A DNA stretch of 64,000 nt from Solen grandis (lineage: Eukaryota; Mollusca; Bivalvia; Adapedonta; Solenidae). The notes beneath the pieces were generated by a model. The model did no database searches, was not told the origin of the DNA, and saw only the letters and a program-made list of their open reading frames with translations. A program made the position numbers and the translations under genes. Location of the stretch: NCBI GenBank assembly GCA_021229015.1, contig CM037778.1, forward strand, positions 17,119,214 through 17,183,213. The letters run 5' to 3'. Shown piece after piece: positions 21,515 through 33,500 of this stretch; the first letter of the stretch is position 1, and each line of letters begins with the position of its first letter.

Positions 21515-21517
21515 TTT

Positions 21518-22232
21518 AGCTCACTAGAGCACAGTGTGCTCAAGGTGCACTGTTGGGATCACCCTGTGTCTATCATCGTCCATCATGTGTCTTCAATAAT
21601 TTGCTTTAAAATGCATCTCCTCTGATGAAAACCAAGAAAAATTGAATGAAAACTGGCATGTGGCTCTTTACAAACTTGATCCATGCAGAACTCTGATTTT
21701 GAAATTGAAACTTTAGGATTCATCTTCTCTGAAACCATGGGTCAGAATTTAATTTCATTAGGCACAAATTGGTCACCTCATAACACACTACATAATTATC
21801 ATGATGTTGATCCTTTGAAAAGGGGAATTGAAAGTTTCCTTATAAACTCGTAATTGAAAATTTCAAAATTCTTCTAATATGAAACTTAATTTCATTGGCA
21901 AAATTGGTCATCTACTAAAACTAAAAATTTGACTGTGTGTGGTATCATGCCACAGTTTTGTCTATGGTGTGATAATTCTTCATCTGACTGGAACCAATGG
22001 TCACAATTTATTTTCATTTGGCACAAACGATCACCTCATTGCCCTTTATTTTAACTGCCAAAGAATAGTTGATCCCATGAAAAAATGAGATCTCAAGATG
22101 GTTGACTTACGTTCTTACTTTAAAATTCTCTGTATCTGAAGCTATTGAAGGTAACAGGTAAATCCAGTGATCTGAATTGTTCTAATCAGGAATTTGGTCT
22201 GAGCAATCTAGGGCCACTATGGCCCTCTTGTT
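21518..22232. repeat. 'TTTTAGCTCACC' repeat, second copy
   Basis: Opens TTTTTAGCTCACTAGAGCAC and ends GGGCCACTATGGCCCTCTTG. The body carries repeated ATTTCATTTGGCACAAA / GGTCACCTCAT phrases as in 42822-44138. Confidence 0.75.
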
Positions 22233-22910
22233 TATCATTTTTGCTTAGTTAGTAATCATAACCTTCTGGACTTGGTGGAACCAGTACTTGTGATCATAGT
22301 GCAAGTAATTTACAACATTTCCCCCTTAATATGTCAGAGACTGGGTTGTATAAGTTGTAACAACTGATATGATATACATATTGGATTTAACTTGGAATTC
22401 TTTTTGTTAAAACATATATAAAACATATTTACTTTTATATATTTATATTTACTTTAAATATTTATCAAAACTTTGTTGCCATATATCTTAACTTATTCTA
22501 TCTATAAAAGATAGTTGTCTTTTATTTATTTTGAAAATGACAAAAAAATGTCTCCAACATTAAAGCCAGCCATTTTTCAGTTGAAAAATTTCAACAAACA
22601 TATGTGCTGATTGTTGTGTTCTGTTAGAGTCTTCCTTTCCAAAAAGCTGTGTTACTGTAGGAACTGTTTCCAGCCACCTATAGAAGGTTTGGGTCTTAAA
22701 TGATCTAATCTGACATACTGTATGAGATATCAGACATTCTATTGATTGTGAGTTTGTAGAAGTCTGGAATCAATTTAATATTAATCTTGTTACTTTCTCC
22801 GCTCAGCCTCTTCAATTTGAATTTTTCAAATTTCATTTCATGTTTGCTTGGCTCCTTGGTATTGTAATACATGTTTTTTTTATGATTAAAAGAATCGGAA
22901 TTTCAATTTT
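22233..22910. other. Non-coding stretch up to the gap
   Basis: AT-rich; no exon supported. Confidence 0.35.
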
Positions 22911-23010
22911 NNNNNNNNNNNNNNNNNNNNNNNNNNNNNNNNNNNNNNNNNNNNNNNNNNNNNNNNNNNNNNNNNNNNNNNNNNNNNNNNNNNNNNNNNN
23001 NNNNNNNNNN
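22911..23010. other. Assembly gap of 100 N
   Basis: Exactly 100 undetermined bases, the usual placeholder for a gap of unknown size. The LINE on its right has lost its 5' part at this point, so the gap probably hides part of the element and may hide host sequence. Confidence 0.95.
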
Positions 23011-25419
23011 GATATATTCTATAACAATATAAAATCCTGTGTGTTAGTTAATGGGGAAAATATCAGAATGGTTCAATATCTGTAGGGGCTGTAGACAGGG
23101 GCATCCCCTCTCTCCGTATATTTTCATCTTACGTGCGGAAATTCTGGCTATAATGATAAGAGACAATAAAAATATAAAAGGTATAAAAATAGGAGCTACT
23201 GAGCATATAAAATCCCAGTATGCAGACGACACCTCACTAACTTTAGATGCTACGAAAAAATCACTTGAAAATGCCTTACAAACATTACAGTTCTATGCAG
23301 AAGCCTCCGGCCTTCACATAAACATTGAAAAAACAAAAGCTATTTGGTTTCGGAGCAAAAAAGGAAGTGATGAAAAGTTATTCGAAGATAAAAATTTATG
23401 TTGGGAAAATGGTACATTCAAAGTTTTAGGAATAAACTTTACAGTAAACCTCGAAAATATCAATGATATTAACTTCCTAGGAAAAATTAGAGAAATAAAA
23501 TCCCTTCTTGTAAGTTGGTCAAAACGAGTATTAACGCCATTTGGGAAAATTACTGTATTAAAAAGTCTTGCCATTTCAAAAAATAAACCATTTATTATTA
23601 TCACTACCTAATCCATCTCAAAAAATTATTAAAGAACTTGAGTCAGTATTTTTTAAATTTTTATGGAATAATAATCCAGACAAAGTTAAAGAAATATTAT
23701 AACTAATCAGTACGAAAATGGCGGACTGAAAATGATAAATCTAAGCGCATTTATAGATTCCATGAAAATAACATGGATAAGAAGACTCCTTATAGAAGAT
23801 AGTAAGTGGTAAAATTTAGTAGAACAATTTTCCCCTGATGTAATAAAATTCTTAAAATATGGATCAGACTATCTTCAAATTAATAATATAAAAAATGACT
23901 TTTGGAGAGATGTTTTTAAAGCTTGGAATTCTTATGTTAAAAAAAATTAAATCATGGGAAGACTTGTTGTGTCAACCAATATGGTGTAATCCACTAGTGA
24001 AGGTCGGAGGTCACTCAGTGTTATACAAATCGTTTGTTGAAAAAAACCTATTTTTATAGCAGACATTGTAAATGACATGGGAATATTTTTAGATTATGAA
24101 CAAATTAATCATATGGGTGTAAACACTTATTTTATTCAATATAATGGCTTATTACAAACTCTAAACAGACTTAAGGTAAGTTTAAATATAGATTCACAGG
24201 CACATAATCTTCAGAGACCATATTTACCTAAAACTGTAAAAGTCCTTATTAATGGATAAAAAGGGTTGTCAACAAATTTATAAGATAATACTTTATAACA
24301 ACACGAAAAACTGCTCTTCAAATTCAGAAAAAAAAGTGGGAAACAGAATTAAATTTAAGTCATAATTTTAATTGGAAAAATGTTTATATTTCTATTCACA
24401 ATATTTCAAAGGACACAAATTTAAAATGGTTTCAATATAGAATATATTACAGAATACTAGCCACAAACAGATTCTTAACAATGATAGGAATAAAAAAATG
24501 ACGATAAATGTTCCTTTTGTCATCATGTAAGTGAAACACTATCTCACCTTTTTATGATTGTAAGCTAATACGCAACTTTTGGTCAAAAATAATTGAATGG
24601 TTAAAAGCATCAAATATACAAGTTGATAATTCTATCTTTTCAAAAACTGATGTTATTTTAGGAATTGGAAAAAGTGAGTCAAGCTTTATAATTAACTGGA
24701 TTATTCTCTTGGCAAAAAAATTCATCTATTATAACAAGTGTCAACAAAATATTCCAGATATACATGTATTTGTCAAATTTCTTAAGAGCTATTTTGATAC
24801 AGAAAAAAGAGTCGCATATAATAGCAATTCACGGGATAATTTTGATAAGAGATGGTCAAAATATAAACATATTTTTGAATACTAATTAACAGTTACATTC
24901 CCTTATTTTTTTTAATAGTAATACGTTTATTTAAAAAACAAATAATTTTGATTGTGTAATTGTATCACTATCTGTGGTGGTTTATATTTTTTTGTATGTA
25001 TGTATGTATGTTTATGTGCAGGTTCTTTTTATTGTTTCCTTAATTGTTTAATAAAATAATTAATAGTGGTAAACAGAGTAACTCCTACGAAAATAATATC
25101 TAATAGGTAAAAAGTCTTTCTTGCTCTGCTATTTTTCTTCCTCACATCACGTTTTATATGTCTTCTTTTCCATCAAAATATCAAATTACATTATTTATTT
25201 TATAGGAGGTACTCTTTTTCCATACAAATGGAATATCCCCGTATATGCATGTCCTTGTTGCTATATTTGTAATGCACCTAATAATATGCTTATCGCTTAT
25301 ATCATTTATATATTCATATACGGTGTATAGTGTAAGGTATGTTGGGGGGTGGTCCTCCCCGACCCCCACATACCTATGACGGGGAGAATAAAAGCAATTA
25401 CCAAAAAAAAAAAAAAAGT
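23011..25419 (+). pseudogene. LINE (non-LTR retrotransposon), decayed 3' part
   Basis: The right edge of the gap falls inside the RT domain. CRGCRQGHPLSPYIFIL and SQYADDTSLTLD (the FADD/YADD catalytic box) are followed by the thumb region (KVLGINFTVNL, RVLTPFGKITVLKSL). After 23611 the coding sequence changes frame repeatedly and is broken by stops, though pieces such as ENGGLKMINLSAF and FKFLWNN can be followed. The 3' end is a GC-rich stem (GGTGGTCCTCCCCGACCCCC) followed by GACGGGGAGAATAAA and a poly-A run at about 25404-25418. The same 3' end occurs in the LINE at 44617-48967, so both are one family. It resembles the L1/Tx1-type assemblage in RT sequence; the clade is uncertain. Confidence 0.85.
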
Positions 25420-25858
25420 TTTAATATCATTTAGTTTCAGTACATATTTGACATCTTCGTTCCGTAATAAGCAAAGATAATATACATATTTTGCATGACA
25501 ATAATCAATCAGAACGCCTAGGTGATAAATACTTCATCACTCTCGGACGTATCAAGTAAGCAGACATCGGGACTATTTTCGGTCACGTGATTTAGACGTG
25601 GAATCGAATTAAACACGCCACTTAAACATGAAAACAGAAAGGGTTTGCCTTGTAGCTCGACTGTAAAAAGGTTGTTTAAATGTGTCAGAGTCGGACATTT
25701 TGTTTGTTTATACCCAAAATTGCGTTCGAGAGGAACTCTTTTCTCGCGTATTCTTATTCCGGCAAACAAATTGCTTTGAATTTGAGCATATCCTTCCACC
25801 AGATACATCCGAGGAATGATGAAGAATGACGGAATTACCCGAGAAGCTCCGATTGTTT
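25420..25858 (-). other. Unrecognised minus-strand open segment
   Basis: A 123-codon open frame (25518-25889, minus) with no domain I recognise. Its start overlaps the recombinase remnant in another frame, so it may be the altered continuation of that element or chance. Confidence 0.25.
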
Positions 25859-26086
25859 TTAAGATACCAATATATCTTTCACATCCCATATGTTAGTATA
25901 TCTGGGTAATGAAGGCCGTTCTTTAAAAACACCCCTCATAAATCGGCTGATCAACTTACCGAAGTGAAAGTCTACTTTACCCTTCACCTTCACGAATGTA
26001 CTGATCGTTGATCGAACAGAGTTTATGGCAGTGTAACGCGATCCGTTTGCGTACAAGTCGCCTAGATAATATACTTTTTTTTTCAT
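25859..26086 (-). pseudogene. Tyrosine recombinase N-terminal remnant
   Basis: The minus-strand frame reads LYANGSRYTAINSVRSTIST, then FGKLISRFMRGVF and ERPSLPRYTNIWDVKDIL. This is the characteristic N-terminal core-binding region of tyrosine recombinases of YR retroelements (arm with a RPALPRYxxxWDV-like motif). The frame stops right after the WDV motif and no catalytic R-HxxR-Y region is found downstream in any frame I followed. It is a truncated copy, about 100 bp downstream of a gag-like region on the same strand. Confidence 0.65.
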
Positions 26087-26187
26087 TGAAAGCTTCCTAA
26101 TTGAGTATGACTCGCACTCGACCGTCTTTCTTTGGTCTTATAAATATATTCGAAATAAACTTTCCTTGGGTATCTGTCGGTGAGACT

Positions 26188-27192
26188 TCAATGATACAAC
26201 AATCTAAAAAAATGCAACTGGATTTTCAGCGTTTCACAGCGTTTTGACATATTGACCGAAGTTTTGCCAGCTTTGAAATTTTCCATGGTGTTTTGTATTA
26301 GGAGTTCGAAACCACTTACATTTATTGTTTTCTCTGTGTTTTGGCGACTTTTTATCTTCGATTCCGAAACTGGTTGGACATCATTGGCACCCTGTAAGCC
26401 ATGGATCCCTGACATTGTCGGCTTAGGGGGTGATAGTTGTAATTCTGGGCAACTACCCTTTTGACTAAAAAAAGGTTTGTTTACGGAGGAAGATATAGTG
26501 AGAGATGTCTTCGACTCCTTCAACTTTGGGGCTGAGGGTCGGTTGGCACACAAAGGTCTGTAAGCTGGTAATAGAACCCTTTTGATTTTCTCCATACACA
26601 TGTTGTTTGACTGTGTGATGGCCTGTGCAAGTATTTTGAATGTGTCATCTGCCTGTTCCTTGAAGTCTGATGACACAGCTTCCATTTTAAGTTTTTGTAT
26701 CAGTCTTAACACGCGAACAACTGCTTGGCTCAATGCGACCTGTGATTTTTTGCATTACATAATCAAATGCCTTAGTGTCTTGTTTGAGTTGTCGACATTG
26801 TTGGTCCTTGACATTTGGGACTTGCAGGCTGACCACATTATCTGTCTGTTTGTGCTTTAAGGCAAGGATTTTGGCCCATTCCTCTTTTGGTTTTGCCTTT
26901 AGTACCTTCTGAGCGAGTGCAGATAACTCTGAAGCCACTTCCCCTCCAGTGTCCTCACTGTCTTCAAAAAGTCATTAATTTCTGTCCATTCCGATGCATC
27001 CCCTTCCTAGGCCCCGGGCGTAAAGGTATTTAAAAAACCATCGTTTAGTCGTCCTTGTCTGATAAGGTTTGCTGAGACATTCCCCATGAGACAGCCGGGG
27101 ACACTTAACACTGTTTCTGATTTGCCCTTGTCGTTGTTGTTACGCAGCACACCCCTCTTCATTGTAGCCATCGTATCTGAGATTGTCAACAA
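26188..27192 (-). pseudogene. Gag-like protein of a YR element, broken
   Basis: Three minus-strand open pieces (27192-27007, 26938-26687, 26733-26188) overlap or abut in different frames. The middle piece has KAKPKEEWAKILALKHKQ and LQVPNVKDQQC, then KAFDYVMQKI. The last has VVRVLRLIQKLKMEA, a helical region, and RVLLPAYRPLC. The order (VPxVN, helical bundle, LxPxYxxLC) recalls the capsid-like first ORF that accompanies this type of recombinase in cnidarian and molluscan YR elements; this is family knowledge, not a search. At least two frame changes break it. Confidence 0.45.
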
Positions 27193-28235
27193 AGACGTAG
27201 CCAGTAAGCTAGGCTCAAGGTCGTGTTGCAGGTAGTTATGCTATTCCCCATTTGTCGAATGCGCTCAACTATATTTGGGTCTGTGTCAGTTTCCGGCTAA
27301 CCTCACTTTCGCCCAGGATTGTTGCCAGCCGGGTCTGAAAAGCTGACAAGCGCACTTCTATACATATGTGAGAACCTCAAACAATATGTGTATTCATTGT
27401 TACTACAACTATAAGCACGTTGATGCTAGTATTAAGCCAGCGAACGTATGTCCATCCTGACTCATTTTGTACAGAAGTTATATTTTACATGTGAAACGAA
27501 GTATCCATTTCAGCAAGCTATATACATTTTCTCGTCTAGTTAGCGAAATCTGGTATCAATTTTCAACTAACTATTATATCGTGACATGTGGTTTCCATTC
27601 CAATGACATAATAAAATCTGAAACGTGGTATCCATTTCAACGTAAACATAACATCATAAAATGTGTTGTCTACTTAAAAAAAGTTTTCATTAAATACTAT
27701 GTCCGTTTTATATGAGTGTTTTGGTTTAAGCTTGGGTAGATTGTATACTTGCACGTTAAAATTACAAGAATTTGTAATATCTTCTAAATAAGTAAATGTT
27801 CTTTTATATACCTATATATGATACTACACATTTTCAATCTGTTTCCTACAGCAAATATACAAAAAACTTGTATCAAGGTGCCAACGTTTTCCAAATCTGT
27901 ATCACGTCTCTACCTTGTGTAAACATATTTATATGTGCATAAAATGGAACTATTTCTTTATAATGTCACTGCACAATGTGGATATGACATCACTGCAAAA
28001 TGGGAATGTCCCTGATTTGAAAACGGAAGCCGTTTACACACCGCATATTATTACGCGCTGTGAAGAACACGACAGGATAACTTTATTGTACTGTAACCTT
28101 GGTGTAAATAGTTCCTTTGTTCTTTGTTGTTAAATGGTAAAAAATGAAGATTTGTTTCAAAATAAAGTTAAAAAAGTTAAAAATTTATATGTTTAAATTA
28201 TTTGAGGAGACAAGTAGGTATATAATAAAATGATC
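27193..28235. other. Non-coding stretch
   Basis: No exon or repeat end supported; short 'TGGTATCAATTT/TGGTATCCATTTC' phrases recur between 27500 and 27640. Confidence 0.35.
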
Positions 28236-28379
28236 ATTACAATCGTAGATTGATCAGAACAGTGTTATCAGCATGAGTGATACACAGATTTACGGAGTCA
28301 CTCGAGCTAAAGCTCTCGTGATTTTCCGTAAATCTGTGTATCACCCATGCTGATGACACTGTTTGGATCAAGCTACGAT
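28236..28379. mobile_element. Near-perfect palindromic foldback element
   Basis: ATCGTAG...CTACGAT ends enclose 54-bp arms that include GATACACAGATTTACGG and its inverse, with a 30-bp loop that itself contains a smaller inverted pair (TCACTCGAGC/GCTCTCGTGA). No coding capacity. A small MITE is the likely origin. Confidence 0.8.
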
Positions 28380-29162
28380 AGTAATAATCAATTTATATAA
28401 CATGCTTGCATTCATAAGTATTTACCTGATCGTCTTCCACGTATGTGAATTCGTTATTACTTTTAATGCTAAGTAATTGCATTTTGTAAGCTATTCACCT
28501 TTGCGTCTAACATTTGCCGCTGATGCCTCGTTATGACTAATTGAGCCACTGGTCGCTGCGTCCGTAATCTTTGATGTCCTTGTTTATGTGTTGGGTGAAA
28601 TAGGATTAATCAATAACAAGTCTAGTTGTTTTATTATCAATGTTTCGTTAGAACGTTTTTCACAGAGTTATGGCACTTTTTTATATAGTGATAATGAATT
28701 TTTGTCTGGATCTTAAAATCTATGAAACGGATTTACTTGAAACTTTAAATATGGGTAGATAGCGAGTTGCTGAAATGCCTCGTCTAGGTATTCCTAAGTT
28801 GCTGTATGGATATTTAGAATAATTTGAAAACTAGTCCTGCAGGTTTTCATAAGATTTTTTGCATTTCCATGGATTCTTTTAAACAAATGAATTATGGCAG
28901 ATGCTATGGGTTAGGTTCTAAGTGAGTTCAGAAACAAAAATTTATAACAAGCACCTCGGCTTTTGTATAAGAACAGTGTACATCGATTATGACACTATAT
29001 ACGAGTTCGAAACCAATACATTATGCTATTTTAGACAGCTTTGTAGCAATACGATAACTATCAACAAGTGAAAGGTTATATTGATATTTCATTTCATATA
29101 ATAATAAAGCACGCTGCACTGTGTATATCAACAAAATCACTGCCCTTTTATTTCTGTCACAG
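28380..29162. other. Non-coding stretch
   Basis: No exon or repeat supported before the acceptor at 29162. Confidence 0.35.
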
Positions 29163-29258
29163 CTAGCGGAGAGCGCCCATGTTAGACCCTGGGGTCAAGG
29201 TCTCATCTCGCCAAATTTCAGTGTAGGACCACGCCCACCTCACCCGGACATTGCCGGG
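29163..29258 (+). CDS. Candidate internal exon, Pro-rich
   Basis: A strong pyrimidine tract and acceptor (CCCTTTTATTTCTGTCACAG) precede a 32-codon open segment in phase 0, closed by a weaker donor GTCAGT. The segment is GC-rich against an AT-rich background and encodes RPWGQGLISPNFSVGPRPPH. Its SP...PRPPHP phrase is echoed in the candidate exons at 29663 and 30373. It chains in frame with 29663-29767 and 32489-32560. I do not recognise the protein; a plus-strand reading is favoured by splice sites only. Confidence 0.35.
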
Positions 29259-29662
29259 GTCAGTATCATTTGTGAAGAATATGTTTGTACCAAATTTGGA
29301 AAATATATTTGGAAAGTTTGTAGAATATATAATAATGTATGAGGGTGTATAGAAAAACGCTGGTTTCGATTTAAGTAGATTCATGATTAAAAATCAAATT
29401 GAATCTTTTGATGCTTTAATATTCTTCCAAAGTTTAAATTACACATCCATTTAAAATCATTGTTTTCTCTTTGCTAGTAGAGACAAATATTGTGATGTCA
29501 TAAATAAGAATCGAAAAATGTAAGTAATGGAAAAAAAAATGAAAATGCTTTATACATGGACTACTTCTATTATTTAATGTTTCTACCAGAATAAGCATTG
29601 CATTTTACTAATACTTGGCCCCCATGAAGCCTTAAAATCCATATATGATGTCTATGTTACAG

Positions 29663-29767
29663 AGAGGAGGCTGGGCACCATATGCGTTTATGAGCCCAAA
29701 AACACCTCACCCTCGTCCTTGCATAATGCTTCCCCAGGATCCAGCGTGGCGTAACGCTGCCAGTCAG
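29663..29767 (+). CDS. Candidate internal exon
   Basis: A 35-codon open segment, phase 0 at both ends, between TCTATGTTACAG and a strong donor GTGAGC. It encodes RGGWAPYAFMSPKTPHPRP and ends WRNAASQ. The other two frames are closed. Together with 29163-29258 and 32489-32560 it gives one continuous reading frame. Product unknown. Confidence 0.4.
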
Positions 29768-30372
29768 GTGAGCCGTGAAAATTCTACCTTGCATGCAGGG
29801 CAAAACATATAAAGGAACATAAAGTATCTATCCAGTTCTTGAACACATCGGTTATGGGTTCAACGTCTGCTAAAATATGTCATGACCTTCATATGCTCAA
29901 AGGAAAATGAAACGCAGTCTAACTAGAATTATTTAGTAGCCAGACTCAAGTTTTTACCTACTAACCTTGCAATAAATCTCATATTATAGACCCCATCTCA
30001 TTCTAAAGCATTTATTTTCTTTGAAAAAAAACAACAGAAAACAAAAACTCTTTATAAAAAATTACACTGTAATACCATCGAATAGTTCCTATTTAAAAAT
30101 GACTCAATAGTTTACCCTGCATTTCTTTTTACTTATAGTATAGATCCTTTGTACATGTCCAATCAATGAATCATTGAGGGTATACGTTGCAATTATTTGC
30201 TAATGCTAAAAAACAAACAAAGGCATGGTGAGAATCCATGTTCAAAGGTTGTCATATGTATATCTAATGTTTGCCTCCATCAAACAATGTTACTGTTCGG
30301 AAGTATAAATGAGCATACATTGTAAGCACCAATGAAGTATATATGTCAACCATACACTGTTATTCCTAACAG

Positions 30373-30503
30373 CGGCCAGTATTTGTAACCTTCCCACCCC
30401 TATGGCCAGTCCCAAGCGACCACGCCCACCAATGATGACGATGACTTCAAAAAGACGTAACAAGTGGAAACAGAGTTTGCAAGCCATGACGCGAAAAAAA
30501 TGA
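30373..30503 (+). CDS. Candidate alternative terminal exon
   Basis: The acceptor TTATTCCTAACAG opens a segment needing one preceding base, encoding ASICNLPTPMASPKRPRPP then a basic tail (SKRRNKWKQSLQAMTRKK) and TGA. It does not join in phase with the CAG/GTGAGC donor of the exon at 29663, so it would need a different donor, another exon, or be chance. The SPKRPRPP phrase is similar to neighbouring candidate exons. Confidence 0.25.
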
Positions 30504-30595
30504 GAGATTAAAGTCGAGAAGACGAATACTCTGTAATAATTGGGAATGGAATTGCAAAAAATTGTAATAAATAAAAAAAATGTTTAATTAAGATA

Positions 30596-32371
30596 TGTGA
30601 GGGGTGAACCAGAGTTACGTAGACTTTTACTCCAGAAATGTTGTTTTTTTTATGTTCGACAGGGTTTGATTTTTCACCAAAGTGGCTTTTGTTTACTATG
30701 AATAGAACCACGAAACGATTTTATAAATCTTGTACGGGAACGAATGTTATACGTTGCTGTAGCAACCCATAAATGCAATCGCTGGGCAGTCCATATTTTG
30801 ACGATTAATCCATTTACTTCAGTGTTAATTGCTTCATTGTTTTTACACGAAAATACGCGGGAAGACGTCAGAGTGTGCAGTTAGTCATATCGACGTCCGT
30901 ACCAAATTTCAACGTCATTTCCTGTTTATCCGCCACGTTATGATTTTTTAATTTACCATGTCATCATTTGCATAAAAAATGACGTCAGAAGATTTCATAA
31001 AACGCCTCACCTTTATACAATTCTGTGTACAGCTTGGAAAACGCCGATCTAGACCCAAGAAATGTTGCCAGAAGCAAAATTGAAGCCACGGGTATCGCGT
31101 GCACTTGTTTTTAAATGGCATAAACGTTTTATAGATGGCCAGGAGGACGTAAACGATGATACAGGTAGAGGTAGGACGCCGTCGTCTAACTTAACGTTGG
31201 TTGAAACGGTACGTGACGTTGTTGAGAATGATAGGAGGGTCACCATTCGGGACATATGTGAGAAGACTGGGGTAAGTTACGGAAGCGTTCAGCGCATACT
31301 GCGGGAAAGACTTAATATGCAACAAGTTAGTGCGAGATGGGTGTCGCGTTTGCTAACCAAGGAAAGCATGGTAAACAGAGTAGCTGCATCCAAAAGTTCC
31401 ATTGCGAGATACGCACGGGAAGGCCATAAATTTTTAACCAGGATAATCACCACCGACGAAACCTGGTTATTTCTTTATGAATAAGGCACGCACATATATA
31501 TTTTTTCTTTATGGACATTCACGGGATGATACTACTGCATGATATACCACCACGCACTACAGTTAACGCCGAATACTATAGCAAGGCAAGTAAAAGTCTC
31601 ATAAATTCACATAATTAGCATCAAATAATCCGCATAAATGATTAAATATTAAGAAACATCCATAACCATTCCACAATCTTAAAACAAATAAGTTTTGCAT
31701 CAGTATTGTTTAGAATTGTTGCTCAACCTGGCAACGGCTTTCTTGTTTTTCAGGTGCTACAACGAGACATCGTCCGAGCGATTATGCGGAAACGACCGAG
31801 CGTCAACCTAGATAGAGTCATTCTACATCAAGACAATGCACCCAGTCGTTGGGCCGCTAGCACGCAGTTGCAGATCGACCTACTAGGGTTCGAGACCGTG
31901 GAACATGACCCATATAGTCCGGACCTAGCTTCTATGGATTTTCGTTTTTTTCCTGTTTTGAAGAATGAGCTGAAAGATAAAAAATATGAGGATTTTTACG
32001 AACTTTCGCGAGCGGCACAGACTGTTGTTGCCAGCTTTGATCTTCAGTGGTACTCTCAAACATACAAACAGTAGGTAGAGCGTCACCAGAAGTGCATTAA
32101 CTGTGGTGGAGATTATTTTGAGAAACGTTGAACAGGAACGCTTACGATGACATTCTTCCATATATCACATGACGTCGTACGTCACTTGCGAGCTGCCCCG
32201 CGATTGCTACCTATACCTTCTTAAAGACCATATAAATTCGTCATTTACCATGAAATTGCCACGAAATTTGGTACACTTATATAATAAATATTGATATTAA
32301 TGTACCCACAGTTTTGTAGTTTTCGTTTGTATAGTTTTAAAAGTCTACGTAATTTTGGATCAACCAACAGA
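30596..32371 (+). mobile_element. Mariner-family DNA transposon, decayed
   Basis: TA dinucleotides flank imperfect inverted ends (left TGTGAGGGGTGAACC...ACGTAGACTTTT, right end in reverse TCTGTTGGTTGATCC...ACGTAGACTTTT). The transposase remnant at 31062-32074 is on the plus strand between them. The 1.78-kb length is above the usual 1.3 kb because of sequence on both sides of the coding region. It lies in the interval between candidate exons 29663 and 32489, that is, probably in an intron. Confidence 0.85.
31062..32074 (+). pseudogene. Mariner transposase, broken
   Basis: The N-terminal helix-turn-helix region (VFKWHKRFIDGQEDVNDDTG, then TIRDICEKTGVSYGSVQRIL) is typical of mariner. The catalytic triad is visible in parts: TTDETW for the first Asp, ILHQDNAPS for the second, and YSPDLASMDF for the third (D,D34D type). 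A stop and frame change follow TDETWLFLYE and a stretch is missing. Between EYYSK and VLQRDIVRAI lies a 168-bp insertion bounded by GCAAGT and TTTTTCAG (31586-31753), which looks like an intron. Upstream codons (IQFCVQLGK) are in another frame. The protein is not functional as it stands. Confidence 0.85.
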
Positions 32372-32488
32372 TAACTAATAACCCAGTCGTCCTGAAGATG
32401 GATTTGACTTAAGCTTGAACTTTACTTTTTTTCAAGATTGATCAGTTTCTCATTAAATTATTTAATCTATTCATTTTTTTGTCCTCAG

Positions 32489-32560
32489 GTCAATAGTACA
32501 GACAGCTATTTAGACATGATACTCTTAGCAGTGGACAGGGAGATCTTACTGATATTTTGA
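32489..32560 (+). CDS. Candidate terminal exon
   Basis: A very strong pyrimidine tract (TTCATTTTTTTGTCCTCAG) precedes 23 open codons and a TGA in phase 0, matching the exit phase of the exon at 29663. It encodes VNSTDSYLDMILLAVDREIL before the stop. YLDM fits the general YxxM tyrosine motif, but that is weak evidence. Product unknown. Confidence 0.35.
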   Translation, partial: VNSTDSYLDMILLAVDREILLIF

Positions 32561-33260
32561 GACTTTTAAAGTCTTGAAAAATAGCGTTATGCCTTTTTCA
32601 GTTGAGTGTGTATTGTATTAGAAAATAACAATTTTTTTTTTCATTTAAAGAAGTATTAATTCGATATATACCGGTCAAAAATCAGTTTAATCTGTCGATT
32701 GAAAACAAAGTGTTAAGAATAACTGTCTGTACTGTTTTGTAAATGAGAAATGTAATTGCGAATTTATTATTTTAATGCCGATTTATTATTTTTATCATCG
32801 ATATATCTTATTTTTACCTTAATATATGTTCTTTGATTTATGGTAAGATATCAAGGTTTTATTGAAGAGTAAAAAACAATACATGTTTTGGACTGGCGAC
32901 GGAGCCAGACTTATGGGCGGGAAACAAAAACAAGCATTGATTTGAACAATTGCCGCAGACGATTTAACAGGGCTGTATCACTCCGCGCAATTACAGATAA
33001 ATTGCACTTCTGAAATAAAGTCATGACCCCATTTCTTTATTTTCACCTTAAAATTTGTGATATGCCAAAACTATGTACTTGTTACGGCGTTGATGTATTT
33101 CATAAACATAAAATCATACGAAGTTTCTGTATGTATGGTTATTTGATTTAATTCTGTAGTGGTGAGAGTGATTTTAAGTTAATTTCTTTAAAAAAAAAGC
33201 AAATACTAAGGAAGGAAATAAAGAACTAGTGCAAAAACAAGCAAGATGATTTATACTTTT
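32561..33260. other. Non-coding stretch
   Basis: AT-rich, could include the 3' UTR of the candidate gene ending at 32560. No other feature supported. Confidence 0.3.
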
Positions 33261-33500
33261 TAAAATATTAATTTGTTTCTTATACCCCAAAACAAGTCCA
33301 CCAAATTTAGTGAACATCTCTTCGTCAAAACTTATTCTAGTATACGAGAATGTGAAGAAAGAAGGTCGTTCAAAGATGGTCATTGACTAAGAATTTAATT
33401 TGAAGCTATCTGTCCGCTGTGGCACAGTTTTCTAGTAATAACTGATTACGATTTTAGCCAAGTATGAAAACCCGTCTACGTACATTTACCTTCACGTGAA
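33261..33500 (-). pseudogene. Remnant of a third dioxygenase gene copy (5' part)
   Basis: The segment at about 33370-33400 (GTCATTGACTAAGAATTT) matches 40315-40340, the flank just upstream of exon 2 in dioxygenase copy A. In the expected place downstream on the minus strand, an open segment between ACTAG and GTATAAG reads SFDEEMFTKFGGLVLG. This resembles the DFDEDGSVYVK end of exon 2 in copies A and B. It adjoins TRIM 5' remnants at 34.0 and 34.5 kb, so the divergent gene-pair order is kept. The exon match itself is weak. Confidence 0.35.
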
